A DNA stretch of 45,250 nt from Lentzea aerocolonigenes (GTDB taxonomy: Bacteria > Actinomycetota > Actinomycetes > Mycobacteriales > Pseudonocardiaceae), in contig NZ_JYJG01000159.1 in assembly GCF_000955955.1 (NCBI RefSeq), positions 1-45,250 on the forward strand, in the 5' to 3' direction. This document shows, one piece after another, positions 1-8,212 of the stretch (position 1 is the first letter of the stretch; the number at the start of each line of letters is the position of its first letter). Position numbers and translations under genes: made by a program. The notes below the pieces were generated by a model. It was not told the DNA's origin, searched no databases, and was given only the letters and a program-made list of their open reading frames with translations.

Positions 1-1
1 C

Positions 2-280
2 TACTACACCGACCCGGCCGTCTTCCCGAACTCGTGTCTCGCCCCGCTGTGGGCACCGCCGTACTACGCCTTCAAGATCGTGCCCGGCGACCTCGGCACC
101 AAGGGCGGCATGGTCACCGACGCCCGTGCGCGCGTGCTGAGGCCCGACGGTTCGGTCATCCCAGGGCTGTACGCGGCGGGCAACGTGAGCTCGGCCGTGA
201 TGGGCCACAGCTACGCCGGTGCGGGCTCGACGATCGGGCCGGCCATGACGTTCGGCTACATCGCGGGCAACGACGTCTAG
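2..280 (+). CDS. kstD: 3-ketosteroid delta-1-dehydrogenase, C-terminal part
   Basis: This is a partial gene; the 5' part lies before the window and the frame is open from base 2. It encodes the last 92 residues of an FAD-dependent 3-ketosteroid delta-1-dehydrogenase-like protein. The enzyme family desaturates ring A of 3-ketosteroids, the step that leads to ring opening. The visible tail has the family's closing FAD-domain pattern: a GTKGG stretch, then DGSVIPGLYAAGN, then SYAGAGSTIGPAMTFGYIA just before the stop. The catalytic tyrosines and the N-terminal dinucleotide motif are out of view, so a related ketosteroid dehydrogenase or fumarate-reductase-like flavoprotein cannot be excluded. Its place beside side-chain genes supports the steroid role. 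It converges on the DapB-like gene, with 138 bp between them in which I see nothing clear. Confidence 0.85.
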   Translation, partial: YYTDPAVFPNSCLAPLWAPPYYAFKIVPGDLGTKGGMVTDARARVLRPDGSVIPGLYAAGNVSSAVMGHSYAGAGSTIGPAMTFGYIAGNDV

Positions 281-418
281 GCTGTTCCGACAGGACGCTG
301 CGCTTCGCTCCCGCAGCCCTACTGGCTCAAGGTCCCCGCGCCAGCTCCGTCGTTGTGGAGCGGGCGCCACGCGGCCTACCCACGCACCGTGGTGGTGTGG
401 ACGCCTACCTGCTCAACC

Positions 419-1507
419 TCACGATCCCGGCCGCTGTGTGCCCGACACCAGGCCCCGCCCGGTGGTCAGCGGCAGGTCGAGTGCGGTGAGCAGGCCCGGT
501 GGGGCGTCCACGACCGCGGGGACGGCGTTGACCAGGCGCATGGCCGTGGACGCCACACCCGCCGTGTTGTGGTCGCCGTCGCCGCCGGTCAGTCTCAGGT
601 CGAGCACGTAGTTGGGTTCACCGGTGATCTCCACGCGGTAACAGCCGGTGCCGGCCGGCTGCGGCCAGTCCGGGGCGAGGTCGGGCCGCAGCCTGGTGAC
701 GTGTTCGAGCACGAGCACCGGCCGGTCCGCGACCATGCCGCTGACGGTGAACCGCAGTGCCGCCATGGTGCCCTCGGCGATCGTCCGTCCCGCGGCCGGG
801 AACGACTCCGGCGCAGGGAACCGCTCGTACTGCTCGACGACCGCGTCCAGCGTGACGTCCAGACCGGCGGCCAGCTGGCGGACCACGCTGCCCCAGGCGA
901 GCGTGAGCACGCCGGGCTGCAGCAACAGCGGAGTGTGGTCGGGCGAGGTGCCGAAACCCATGATGTCGAACAGCACCAGCGGGTTGTCGTAGGTGGAGTA
1001 GTCCGTGATCTCCGAACAGCGGACCTGGTCGATCCGCTGACACGTGCCGGACAGCAGGAGGGGGAGCCAGTCGTTGGCCCAGCCGGGGTCGATCCCGTTG
1101 ACCCACAGCGAGCTTCCGCCTTCCGCGGCGGCCTGGCGCACGGGCTCGACCACCTCGGGCGGCACGGTGCCCTCTGGATAGGACAGGAACACCGGGCCGC
1201 TGGCCACGACGTTGATGCCCGCGCGCAGCAGCCGGCACAGGTCGTCGACCGCCTCGGTGAGCCGGTTGTCGGCCATCGACGTGTAGACCACGCAGTCCGG
1301 CCTGGCGGAGATCAGCTCGCCGGCGTCGGTGGTCGCGGTGACGCCGACGAGGCGGTCCAGGCCGGCCAGGTCTCCCGCGTCCCGGCCCTTCTTGGCGGGA
1401 TCGGACACCCACACGCCCGCCAGGTCCAGGCCGGGGTGGTCGATGATGCCCCGCAACGCCCATCTGCCGACGTTGCCGGTGCTCCACTGCACCACGCGAA
1501 GTGCCAC
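419..1507 (-). CDS. DapB-like NAD(P)-dependent reductase of unknown substrate
   Basis: A 362-residue protein of the dihydrodipicolinate-reductase-like/2,4-diaminopentanoate-dehydrogenase-like family common in mycobacteria and related actinomycetes. The N-terminus has a Rossmann start (VVQWSTGNVGRWALRGI), with the GxxGxxG-type loop at residues about 11-16. It is far longer than true DapB (about 245-270 residues), so lysine biosynthesis is unlikely. The start is GTG with an AAGGAG ribosome site six bases upstream. It is the last gene of a minus-strand run echA19 - SDR - this gene (20 bp gap to the SDR), so it probably acts in sterol or acyl-CoA catabolism. The substrate is unknown; that role is inferred only from the neighbours. 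Confidence 0.8.
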   Translation of the reverse strand: MALRVVQWSTGNVGRWALRGIIDHPGLDLAGVWVSDPAKKGRDAGDLAGLDRLVGVTATTDAGELISARPDCVVYTSMADNRLTEAVDDLCRLLRAGINVVASGPVFLSYPEGTVPPEVVEPVRQAAAEGGSSLWVNGIDPGWANDWLPLLLSGTCQRIDQVRCSEITDYSTYDNPLVLFDIMGFGTSPDHTPLLLQPGVLTLAWGSVVRQLAAGLDVTLDAVVEQYERFPAPESFPAAGRTIAEGTMAALRFTVSGMVADRPVLVLEHVTRLRPDLAPDWPQPAGTGCYRVEITGEPNYVLDLRLTGGDGDHNTAGVASTAMRLVNAVPAVVDAPPGLLTALDLPLTTGRGLVSGTQRPGS

Positions 1508-1527
1508 CAGCGTCTCCTTCTCGAGTC

Positions 1528-2316
1528 TCAGAGATCCGGGAGGTCGAAGTCGAGGTTGGGCGCGCCGATCCCGCCGTCGACCCGCAGCACCGATCCGGTG
1601 GTGTAGCCGGATGCCCGGGATGCCAGGTAGAGCACCGCGGCCGCGACCTCGTCGGGCCGTCCCAGCCGGCGCAGCGGGGTCGCCTGTTCCATCGAGGTCC
1701 TGATCTTCTCGTCGCGGGCGACCACGTCCAGCGCGGAAGTGTGGACCGAACCGACGTCGATCGCGTTCACCCTGATCCGCGGCGCGAGATCCACCGCGGC
1801 CAGCCGGGTGTAGTGGGTCAGCGCGGCCTTCGCCGTGCCGTAGGCGAGGAAACCGCGACCGGCGAGCCTGCCCATCACGGAGGCGATGTTGACCACCGAA
1901 CCGCCGCCGTGGCCGAGCATCAGCGGCACCGCCGCGCTCGTCAGCGCGTGAGCGGTGGTGACGTTGAAGTGAAAGGCTTCTTCGAGGTAGTCCGGTGTCG
2001 TCGTGAGGAACGTGTTCGGCATCGTGCCGCCGACGTTGTTCACGACGACGTCCAGTCGCCCGAACTGTTCGGCGGCCAGGTGCGCCAGCCCGGCCGCGGC
2101 GTCCACATCGGACAGGTCTGCCGCGACGACGACCGCCTTCCGTCCCAGCGCCTCGATCTTGGCGGCGACCTCGGCCAGCTGTTCCCCGGTGCGCGCGCTG
2201 ATCACCACGTCCGCACCCGCCTCGGCGAGCGCGATCGCCGAGGCCGCACCGATGCCGCGTCCCGCGCCGGTCACCACGGCGACCGCGCCGGGCAACCCGA
2301 ACATCTCCGTTACCAC
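1528..2316 (-). CDS. SDR-family oxidoreductase
   Basis: A 262-residue classical short-chain dehydrogenase/reductase. The cofactor loop is TGAGRGIG near residues 16-23, the structural NNVGG motif follows, and the active site has Ser in NIAS and the YGTAK (YxxxK) pair. The C-terminus keeps the usual [10 protein letters not shown]. The GTG start at 2316 has a GAGAGG sequence about nine bases upstream; an internal ATG four codons later is possible but is preceded directly by GGAG with no spacing. It lies 13 bp after echA19 and 20 bp before the DapB-like gene, in one operon. By context it may oxidise a hydroxyacyl-CoA or hydroxysteroid. SDR sequence alone does not fix the substrate. Confidence 0.88.
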   Translation of the reverse strand: MVTEMFGLPGAVAVVTGAGRGIGAASAIALAEAGADVVISARTGEQLAEVAAKIEALGRKAVVVAADLSDVDAAAGLAHLAAEQFGRLDVVVNNVGGTMPNTFLTTTPDYLEEAFHFNVTTAHALTSAAVPLMLGHGGGSVVNIASVMGRLAGRGFLAYGTAKAALTHYTRLAAVDLAPRIRVNAIDVGSVHTSALDVVARDEKIRTSMEQATPLRRLGRPDEVAAAVLYLASRASGYTTGSVLRVDGGIGAPNLDFDLPDL

Positions 2317-2329
2317 TCGGCCAACCTCT

Positions 2330-3121
2330 CTAGCGACCTTTGAACTCCGGCTTGCGTTTCGCGGCGAAGGCGCGCGGGCCCTCCTTCGCGTCCTCGCTGC
2401 GGAACACCTCCATGCCGAGCCGGGCGTCCACTTCGAACGCCTCGTTCTCGTGCACGGCCTCGGTCTCCCGCATGGTCTTCAGAATCGCCCGCACCGCCAA
2501 CGGCCCGTTCGCGGTGATCAGCTCGGCGAGCTCCATGGCCTTGTTCAACGCCTCGCCGTCCGGCACGACGTGACCGATCAGGCCGATTTCCTTGGCCTCG
2601 GGTGCTTTGATGTGCCGCCCGGTCAGCAACAGGTCCGCCGCCACCGTGTAGGGGATCTGGCGCGGTAGCCGCACGGCCGACCCGCCGAGCGGGAACAGGC
2701 CCCAGCGCGCCTCCGAGACGCCGAACCGCGCGCTCTCGCCGGCCACGCGGATGTCGGTCGCCTGAAGGATTTCCGTGCCGCCCGCCACCGCAGGGCCTTC
2801 CACGGCGGCGATGAGCGGTTTCGTCAATCGACGACCTTTCAGCAGCGGTTCGATGACCGAGAAGTCGAACTTCCCGTCGGACTCGCTGGGGTGGTTGGTG
2901 GTCATCGCCTTGAGGTCCGCGCCCGCGCAGAACGACCCGCCCGCGCCGGTCAGGATGCAGACGCGCACGTCAGGATCGTTGTCCACGCGGTCCCACGCCT
3001 CGCGCATGATGGCCATCATCGGGCCGGACAAGGCGTTGCGGACCTCGGGCCGGTTCATCGTGACGACCAGAACGTTGCCGACCAGGTCCACCAACGCGTG
3101 GGGTTGGGTCGTAGTCGTCAT
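2330..3121 (-). CDS. echA19: Enoyl-CoA hydratase, EchA19-like
   Basis: A 263-residue crotonase. The oxyanion-hole motif SFCAGADLK is present. Both hydratase glutamates appear conserved: one in VAGGTEIL, one in [10 protein letters not shown]. The start is the ATG at 3121, preceded by AGGAGG; an upstream in-frame extension would run into the KstR-like operator and is rejected. In M. tuberculosis EchA19 (Rv3516) is divergent from fadD19 (Rv3515c) and hydrates unsaturated sterol side-chain CoA esters; the same divergent pair is seen here, which supports the ortholog call. It is first in a three-gene minus-strand operon. Regulation by a KstR-type repressor is inferred from the site at 3171-3184. 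Confidence 0.9.
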   Translation of the reverse strand: MTTTTQPHALVDLVGNVLVVTMNRPEVRNALSGPMMAIMREAWDRVDNDPDVRVCILTGAGGSFCAGADLKAMTTNHPSESDGKFDFSVIEPLLKGRRLTKPLIAAVEGPAVAGGTEILQATDIRVAGESARFGVSEARWGLFPLGGSAVRLPRQIPYTVAADLLLTGRHIKAPEAKEIGLIGHVVPDGEALNKAMELAELITANGPLAVRAILKTMRETEAVHENEAFEVDARLGMEVFRSEDAKEGPRAFAAKRKPEFKGR

Positions 3122-3170
3122 TCGGGCGCCTCCTGGATCGAGTCTGACCGCACGGGGGATTGTCCAGAAC

Positions 3171-3184
3171 AGTAACACGTTCTA
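3171..3184. promoter_or_regulatory. KstR-like operator between echA19 and fadD19
   Basis: The 14-mer AGTAACACGTTCTA has the KstR core AACnnGTT and a perfect right half (GTTCTA); the left arm departs from TAGAAC at its first three bases. It sits 11 bp before the fadD19 ATG and about 50 bp before the echA19 ATG, in the only space between the divergent genes. KstR is the TetR-family repressor of cholesterol genes in mycobacteria and rhodococci. Binding here is inferred from the match and the gene context. Confidence 0.7.
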
Positions 3185-3195
3185 CTTTGCCTACC

Positions 3196-4782
3196 ATGGC
3201 CCTCAACGTCGCAGACCTCGTTGAACACGCCGTCGACACCGTGCCCGACCGGACCGCGCTGGTGTGCGGGTCCAAGAGGGTCACCTATGCCGAACTGGAG
3301 ACACGAGCCAACAAACTGGCTCACCACCTGGCAAAGAACGGCGTGACCCAGGGGTCGCACGTCGGGCTCTACGCGCGCAACTCGATCGAGCTGGTGGAGT
3401 GCCTGCTGGCGGTCTACAAGCTGCGTGCGGTGGCCATCAACGTCAACTACCGCTACACCAAGAACGAGTTGCAGTACTTGTTCGGTGAGGCGGACCTGGT
3501 CGCTCTCGTACACGAACGGCGGTATTCGCCGTTGGTCGCGGAGGTGGGCTCTCCCGGGCCCACCGTCGTGATCGACGACGAGTCCGACGAGGAGTTCGCC
3601 GGCGTCGAGTACGAGGCGGCGCTCGCGGAGGAGTCGGGGGAGCGGGACTTCGCGCCGCGCAGCCCCGACGACCTCTACATCCTGTTCACCGGCGGCACGA
3701 CCGGCATGCCCAAGGGCGTCATGTGGCGGCACGAGGACGTGTGGCGCACGCTCGGCGGCGGCATCGACTTCGTGACCGGCGAACGGCTCACCGACGAGTG
3801 GCAGCAGGCCAAGTCGGGCAAGGACTACGGCCTCGTCCGGCTGTGCCTCCCGCCGCTGATCCACGGCGCCGCGCAGTGGGCCGTGCTGGGCGCGCTGTTC
3901 TGCGGCAGCACCGTGGTGCTGGTGCCGAAGTTCGACCCCGCCGAGATCTGGCGGGTGATCGAGAGGGAGAAGGTCCAGGTCGCGGCGATGACCGGCGACG
4001 CGATGGGCCGGCCGTTGATCGAGGAGTACCAGCGGGGCAACTACGACGGGTCGTCGTTGTTCATCCTCAACAGCAGCGCGGCGCTCTTCTCCTATCCGGT
4101 GAAGAAGCTGTACCAGGAACTCCTGCCGCACACGACGCTGCTGGAGTCGATCGGGTCGAGCGAGACCGGGTCGACCGGCATCGGCGCGGTGCCCAAGGAG
4201 ATCGTGAAGACCGACGGCACCAAGGTGAAGCTCAACGAGGACACCATCGTCATCGACGACGACGGCAACAAGCTGGAACCGGTGCCGGGCGTGATCGGCA
4301 AGCTCGCGCGCGGCGGCCACATCCCGTTGGGCTACTACAAGGATCCCGAGAAGACCGCGCGGATGTTCGTCGAGGTCGACGGCAGGCGGTTCACCGTGCC
4401 CGGTGACTACGCGCGCTTCGAGGAGGACGGTGACATCACGTTGCTCGGCCGCGGCAACACCTGCGTGAACACCGGTGGCGAGAAGGTGTTCCCGGAGGAG
4501 GTCGAGGGTGTGCTCAAGTCGCACCCGGACGTGTTCGACGCGCTCGTGATCGGCATTCCGGACGACCTTCTGGGCGAACGCATCGGCGCGATCGTGCGAC
4601 CGCGGGACGGTGCCACGCCGACACTGTCCGAACTGGACGCTCACGTGCGCGAGACGCTCGCCGGCTACAAGGTGCCGCGGTCGCTCTGGCTGGTCGACGA
4701 GATCGGCAGGACGCCCAGCGGCAAACCCGACTACCAGTGGGCCCGCCGCCACGTGGAGGAACATGCGCACCAGCCTGTGTGA
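3196..4782 (+). CDS. fadD19: Steroid side-chain acyl-CoA ligase, FadD19-like
   Basis: A 528-residue ANL-superfamily ligase that adenylates a carboxylate and transfers it to CoA. The P-loop-like motif TGGTTGMPKG lies at residues 165-174 and is followed by VMWRHED as in FadD19. The A8 region reads PGDYARFEEDGDITLLGRG, and a C-terminal SGKPDY supplies the A10 lysine. The N-terminus (MALNVADLVEHAVDTVPDR) and VALVHERRY also match FadD19 as I know it from M. tuberculosis. FadD19 activates C26/C24 sterol side-chain acids. The start at 3196 is chosen because it matches the family; there is no Shine-Dalgarno sequence and the operator ends 11 bp upstream, so the transcript may be leaderless or nearly so. 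The 3' end overlaps the next gene by 20 bp. Confidence 0.93.
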   Translation: MALNVADLVEHAVDTVPDRTALVCGSKRVTYAELETRANKLAHHLAKNGVTQGSHVGLYARNSIELVECLLAVYKLRAVAINVNYRYTKNELQYLFGEADLVALVHERRYSPLVAEVGSPGPTVVIDDESDEEFAGVEYEAALAEESGERDFAPRSPDDLYILFTGGTTGMPKGVMWRHEDVWRTLGGGIDFVTGERLTDEWQQAKSGKDYGLVRLCLPPLIHGAAQWAVLGALFCGSTVVLVPKFDPAEIWRVIEREKVQVAAMTGDAMGRPLIEEYQRGNYDGSSLFILNSSAALFSYPVKKLYQELLPHTTLLESIGSSETGSTGIGAVPKEIVKTDGTKVKLNEDTIVIDDDGNKLEPVPGVIGKLARGGHIPLGYYKDPEKTARMFVEVDGRRFTVPGDYARFEEDGDITLLGRGNTCVNTGGEKVFPEEVEGVLKSHPDVFDALVIGIPDDLLGERIGAIVRPRDGATPTLSELDAHVRETLAGYKVPRSLWLVDEIGRTPSGKPDYQWARRHVEEHAHQPV

Positions 4783-5851
4783 CCAGCTCGGCATCGAGCA
4801 CCCGATCTTCGGCTTCACGCCGTCCGAGCACGTGGCGGCGGCGATCAGCCGCGCGGGCGGGCTCGGTGTGCTGGGGTGCGTGCGGTTCAACGACGCGGAG
4901 GACCTCGACCGCGCGTTGACGTGGATGGACGAGAACACCGACGGCAAGCCGTACGGGGTCGACATCGTGATGCCGGCCAAGGTGCCGACCGAGGGCACCC
5001 AGGTCGACCTCTCGCAGCTCATTCCGCAGGGACATCGCGACTTCGTGCAGCAGACGTTGCTGAAGCTCGGTGTGCCACCGCTGCCGGAGGGTGAGGACAG
5101 CGAGGGCGTCCTCGGCTGGCTGCACTCGGTGGCGCGGTCCCACGTCGACGTGGCGCTGGAGCACCCGATCCGGTTGATCGCGAACGCTCTGGGCTCGCCG
5201 CCGGTCGACGTGATCGAGCAGGTGCACGCGGCCGGGGTGCCGGTGGCTGCCCTTGCGGGCAAGGCTTCCCACGCCCAGCGCCATGTCGAGAACGGCGTCG
5301 ACATCGTGGTGGCGCAGGGCTACGAGGCCGGCGGGCACACCGGCGAGGTCGCGACGATGGTGCTCGTGCCGGAGATCGTCGACGCCGTGTCCGTCCCCGT
5401 GCTCGCCGCGGGCGGCATCGGGTCAGGACGTCAAGCTGCGGCGGCGATGGCGTTGGGCGCGTCCGGTGTGTGGATGGGCTCGTACTGGCTGACCACCGCC
5501 GAGTACACGCTGGGCAACTCCAGCACGCAGCAGGCTTTGCTGGCCGCCGGTTCCAGTGACACCGTGCGCACCCGCATCTACACCGGCAAGCCGGCACGGT
5601 TGCTGAAGACGCGGTGGACCGAGGCGTGGAGCGATGAGGCGGCGCCGGAGCCGTTGCCGATGCCGTTGCAGAACCTGCTGGTGAGCGAGGCGCACCTGCG
5701 GATCGCCCGGTCCGACGACCCGTCCGTGGTGTCGATGCCGGTCGGACAGGTCGTCGGGCGGATGAACGAGGTGCGCCCGGTCGCCGAGGTGATGGCCGGG
5801 TTGCTGCGGGAGTTCGACGAAGCGGTCGAACGCCTCACAAAACTGCGCTGA
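4763..5851 (+). CDS. Nitronate monooxygenase family flavoprotein (Rv1533-like)
   Basis: A 362-residue FMN TIM-barrel protein of the nitronate monooxygenase (2-nitropropane dioxygenase) family. The FMN-phosphate region is seen in VAQGYEAGGHTGE and PVLAAGGIGSGRQAAAAMALGASGVWMG. The N-terminus (RTSLCDQLGIEHPI), TGKPARLLKT and the closing MPLQ segment resemble M. tuberculosis Rv1533 more than IpdC (Rv3553), so I do not call it ipdC. The ATG lies inside the end of fadD19 (20 bp overlap) behind a GGAGG, so translation is probably coupled. This family includes true nitronate oxidases as well as enoyl or keto reductases; in this operon a role in acyl-CoA or steroid oxidation is plausible but unproven. 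Its end overlaps convergent fadE27 by 17 bp. Confidence 0.85.
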   Translation: MRTSLCDQLGIEHPIFGFTPSEHVAAAISRAGGLGVLGCVRFNDAEDLDRALTWMDENTDGKPYGVDIVMPAKVPTEGTQVDLSQLIPQGHRDFVQQTLLKLGVPPLPEGEDSEGVLGWLHSVARSHVDVALEHPIRLIANALGSPPVDVIEQVHAAGVPVAALAGKASHAQRHVENGVDIVVAQGYEAGGHTGEVATMVLVPEIVDAVSVPVLAAGGIGSGRQAAAAMALGASGVWMGSYWLTTAEYTLGNSSTQQALLAAGSSDTVRTRIYTGKPARLLKTRWTEAWSDEAAPEPLPMPLQNLLVSEAHLRIARSDDPSVVSMPVGQVVGRMNEVRPVAEVMAGLLREFDEAVERLTKLR

Positions 5852-6728
5852 GCTTCAGGAGCTGGGCGGTCGCCCCGCCCAGCTCGAACTCGGCACGCTT
5901 CGCCGCGGTGAAGTACCTGTGCACCTCGTGGCTCATGTCGATGCCCGTGCCGCCGTGGACGTGCACGGCGGTGTGCGCCACGCGGTGTCCGGCGTCGGCG
6001 GCCCAGAACTTCGCCGTCGCCACCTCGGCGGCCGCGTCCAAGCCCTCGGAGAGCCGCCACGCTGCTTGCCAGAGCGTCAAACGGATTGCCGCCACGTCGA
6101 TGTACGCATCAGCGAGCCGTTGCGCCACCGCCTGGAAGCTGCCGATCGGGCGGTCGAACTGCACGCGGGTGCGGGCGTACTCGGCGGTCAGCTCCAGCGC
6201 GCGTTCGGTGACGCCGAGCTGGAAAGCGCACAGCCCCACCGTGTAGCGCGTGATCAGCCAGTCCGGGGTGAGGCCCTCGATCAAGCGGCCGCCGGTGAAC
6301 TCGAACGTGCCCGCGTCCGAGCCGTCCACCAGCTCCTGGACGCTGATGTCGAGGTCGCCGGCCTCGGCGAGGAACACCTGGTCGTCGTGAGCCACCAGGA
6401 TCGCTGAGGCGGAGGTGGCGAACGGGACGGCCGTCTTCGCGCCGTTCTGGTCCTCGGCGAGTGCCACCGACAGCACGGTTCCGGGACGTGGGGTGTCGAA
6501 CCGTGCCAAGGCCTGCTGGGCCAGGACCGTCGGCAGGTAGGGGACCGAGGCGACGGCACGACCCAGCTCGACCAGGACCGCGCAGTGCTCCAGGACGCCG
6601 AAGTCGTCGGGCGATTCGGGTACCACGCCCGACTTCACCAGGTCGAGCCACGGCGTGTCGGAGGAGTCGAGGATCTTGCGGGTCAGCGCGGCCAGTTCCC
6701 GTTGCGCCTCGGTCAGCGTGAAGTCCAT
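5835..6728 (-). CDS. fadE27: Acyl-CoA dehydrogenase beta-type subunit, FadE27/ChsE5-like
   Basis: A 297-residue acyl-CoA dehydrogenase-like protein. The C-terminal helical domain is recognisable (EYARTRVQFDRPIGSFQAVAQR; VHGGTGIDMSHEVHRYF), while the middle beta domain is reduced, and no obvious catalytic glutamate can be assigned. In M. tuberculosis FadE26 and FadE27 (ChsE4-ChsE5) form an alpha2beta2 enzyme that starts beta-oxidation of the sterol C26-CoA side chain, with one FAD site per heterodimer. Here the gene follows fadE26 by 12 bp, in the same order. It is clearly shorter than Rv3505 (about 370 residues). The ATG has an AAGGGAG site six bases upstream. Confidence 0.88.
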   Translation of the reverse strand: MDFTLTEAQRELAALTRKILDSSDTPWLDLVKSGVVPESPDDFGVLEHCAVLVELGRAVASVPYLPTVLAQQALARFDTPRPGTVLSVALAEDQNGAKTAVPFATSASAILVAHDDQVFLAEAGDLDISVQELVDGSDAGTFEFTGGRLIEGLTPDWLITRYTVGLCAFQLGVTERALELTAEYARTRVQFDRPIGSFQAVAQRLADAYIDVAAIRLTLWQAAWRLSEGLDAAAEVATAKFWAADAGHRVAHTAVHVHGGTGIDMSHEVHRYFTAAKRAEFELGGATAQLLKLSAVL

Positions 6729-6740
6729 GGCAGTCTCCCT

Positions 6741-7901
6741 TTACCGAGGAACCGCGGGCAGCCCGAGGTCGACGCGCGCGATGATGTCCCGCTGGATCTC
6801 GTTGGTGCCGCCGCCGAAGGTCAGGATCAGCGACGACCGGTGCATGCGCTCGACCCGGCCCTGCAGCAACGCGCCCGGCGAGCCGGAACGCACGATCCCG
6901 TTGGCGCCCAGCACTTCCATCAGCAGCCGGTAACCCTCGGTGGCGAACTCCGTGCCGAACACCTTGGTCGCGGACGCTTCCGCGGGGGAGGGTGCCTCGT
7001 CGCTGCCGGAGGCGATTCGCCAGTTGACGAGCTTCAGGAACTCGGTCTTGGCGTGCACACGGGCGAGATGCAGGCGCACCCACTCCTGTTCGACAGCACC
7101 GGTTTCGTCCGCCCATTGACGAACTTCACGCAGCGCGGTCTGCAGCGGCGCGGCCGAGCAAAGGGCGACGCGTTCGTGGTTGAGCTGGTTGGTGATGAGC
7201 TTCCAGCCCTTGTGCTCCTCGCCGATCAGGTTCGACGCCGGCACGCGCACGTTGTCGTAGAAGGTCGCGCTGGTGGTCGGCCCGGACATGGTCGGCACGG
7301 GCGTCCAGGAGAAGCCGGGTGCGGTGGTCGGCACCATGATGATGCTCAAGCCCCTGTGCCGCTGCGACTCCTGGTCGGTGCGGCAGGCCAGCCAGACGTA
7401 GTCCGCGTACTGGATGAGGCTGGTCCACATCTTCTGGCCGTTGATCACGTACTCGTCGCCGTCGCGAACCGCGCGCGTGCGCAGACCCGCCAGGTCGGTG
7501 CCCGCTTCGGGTTCCGAGTAGCCGATCGCGAAGTGGATCTCGCCGGACGCGATCTTCGGCAGGTAGAACGCCTTCTGCTCGGGCGTGCCGTACGCCATGA
7601 TCGTCGGCCCGATCGAGTTCAGCGTCAGGAACGGCACGGGCGCACCGGCCGCCGAAGCCTCGTCCAGGAAGATCAGCTGCTCGATCATCGGCCGGTCGCG
7701 GCCGCCGTACTCCTCGGGCCAGCCGATGGTGAGCCAGCCGTCGAGCCCCATCTGGCGGACGGTGTCCTGGTAGACCTCGGCGTTCCCGTAGTCGCTGCTG
7801 CCGGCGAGCCCTGCCCGGCGTTCCGGCGTCATGAGCGCGGCGAAGTACGCCCGCAACTCCTGGCGCAACTGCTCCTGTTCGGGCGTGAAACCGATGCGCA
7901 T
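6741..7901 (-). CDS. fadE26: Acyl-CoA dehydrogenase alpha-type subunit, FadE26/ChsE4-like
   Basis: A 386-residue acyl-CoA dehydrogenase. The N-terminus (MRIGFTPEQEQLRQELRAYFA), the FAD segment GYSEPEAGTDLA, QKMWTSLIQYADYVW and LTFGGGTNEIQRDII near the end all match FadE26. Glu243 in NQLNHERVAL is the likely catalytic base, matching the glutamate placed in the same motif of M. tuberculosis ChsE4. Partner of the downstream FadE27-like subunit. The start at 7901 is the family start; a longer reading to 7985 would cross the KstR palindrome and antisense fdxD. No Shine-Dalgarno sequence is seen, and the operator ends 11 bp upstream, so control by KstR should be tight. Confidence 0.94.
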   Translation of the reverse strand: MRIGFTPEQEQLRQELRAYFAALMTPERRAGLAGSSDYGNAEVYQDTVRQMGLDGWLTIGWPEEYGGRDRPMIEQLIFLDEASAAGAPVPFLTLNSIGPTIMAYGTPEQKAFYLPKIASGEIHFAIGYSEPEAGTDLAGLRTRAVRDGDEYVINGQKMWTSLIQYADYVWLACRTDQESQRHRGLSIIMVPTTAPGFSWTPVPTMSGPTTSATFYDNVRVPASNLIGEEHKGWKLITNQLNHERVALCSAAPLQTALREVRQWADETGAVEQEWVRLHLARVHAKTEFLKLVNWRIASGSDEAPSPAEASATKVFGTEFATEGYRLLMEVLGANGIVRSGSPGALLQGRVERMHRSSLILTFGGGTNEIQRDIIARVDLGLPAVPR

Positions 7902-7912
7902 GACCGCTACTC

Positions 7913-7926
7913 TAGAACAAGTTCTA
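7913..7926. promoter_or_regulatory. Perfect KstR-type palindrome between fadE26 and fdxD
   Basis: TAGAACAAGTTCTA is a perfect match to the KstR consensus TAGAACnnGTTCTA and a near-perfect palindrome. It lies 11 bp before fadE26 and 20 bp before fdxD, so one bound dimer could close both promoters. Confidence 0.88.
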
Positions 7927-7946
7927 CTTGCTGTCAGGAGGCCGCG

Positions 7947-8138
7947 ATGAAGGTCGGCGTCGACCCTTCGGTGTGCGAGGCGCACGGTGAGTGCATGTCA
8001 ATCCTGCCTGAGGTGTTTGACCTTGATGATGACGAGGTTCTGCAGATCCGGGAGGGTGAGCTGAGCCAGGCCGAGATCCCGCTGGCCGAGCGTGCCGTTG
8101 CTTCGTGCCCGATGGGCGCGTTGAGGTTTACACGCTGA
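7947..8138 (+). CDS. fdxD: Ferredoxin, FdxD-like, 3Fe-4S type
   Basis: A 63-residue ferredoxin with Cys10, Cys16 and Cys54 (SVCEAHGEC, then SCPMGAL). The position of a fourth cluster cysteine is filled by a non-cysteine residue, which is typical of 3Fe-4S ferredoxins serving cytochromes P450. The ATG is preceded by AGGAGG. In M. tuberculosis FdxD (Rv3503c) is divergent from fadE26 exactly as here; the length is the same. It may pass electrons to a CYP125/CYP142-type sterol oxidase encoded elsewhere, since no P450 is in this window. Confidence 0.92.
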   Translation: MKVGVDPSVCEAHGECMSILPEVFDLDDDEVLQIREGELSQAEIPLAERAVASCPMGALRFTR

Positions 8139-8156
8139 TGGGCCTTGTCAAGAACA

Positions 8157-8170
8157 GGAACAGATTCTAG
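8157..8170. promoter_or_regulatory. Degenerate KstR-like site before the alcohol dehydrogenase
   Basis: GGAACAGATTCTAG reads as AAC-AG-ATT-CTA: the spacing and right arm fit KstR but GTT is ATT. It lies 42 bp before the GTG of the zinc dehydrogenase, in the 74 bp gap after fdxD. A second promoter for the adh-hsd4A-aldh-sdr run is plausible; the call is weak. Confidence 0.4.
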
Positions 8171-8212
8171 TGTCCGTCGGGTCAGCCGTGAGCTCAGCGA
8201 GGAGTGATACCG

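Noticed and set aside
281..418. Terminator between kstD and the DapB-like gene
   Set aside because: No stem longer than a few bases with a T-run was found.
419..1606. Long plus-strand frame (353-1606) antisense to the DapB-like gene
   Set aside because: Its translation is arginine/histidine/valine-rich with no domain pattern, and the minus strand encodes a clear Rossmann protein. It is a high-GC shadow frame.
3118..5304. 728-residue minus-strand frame over fadD19
   Set aside because: No recognisable motifs; it lies fully antisense to two well-supported plus-strand genes and has low-complexity composition.
4763..5851. Calling the nitronate monooxygenase ipdC (Rv3553)
   Set aside because: N-terminus, TGKPARLLKT and C-terminal segments match Rv1533-type proteins better, and no ipdAB genes are nearby.
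7913..7933. KstR2-type site (AnCAAGnnCTTGnT) at the fadE26/fdxD promoter
   Set aside because: CAAG and CTTG are present but are 5 bp apart instead of 2; the KstR palindrome explains the sequence better.
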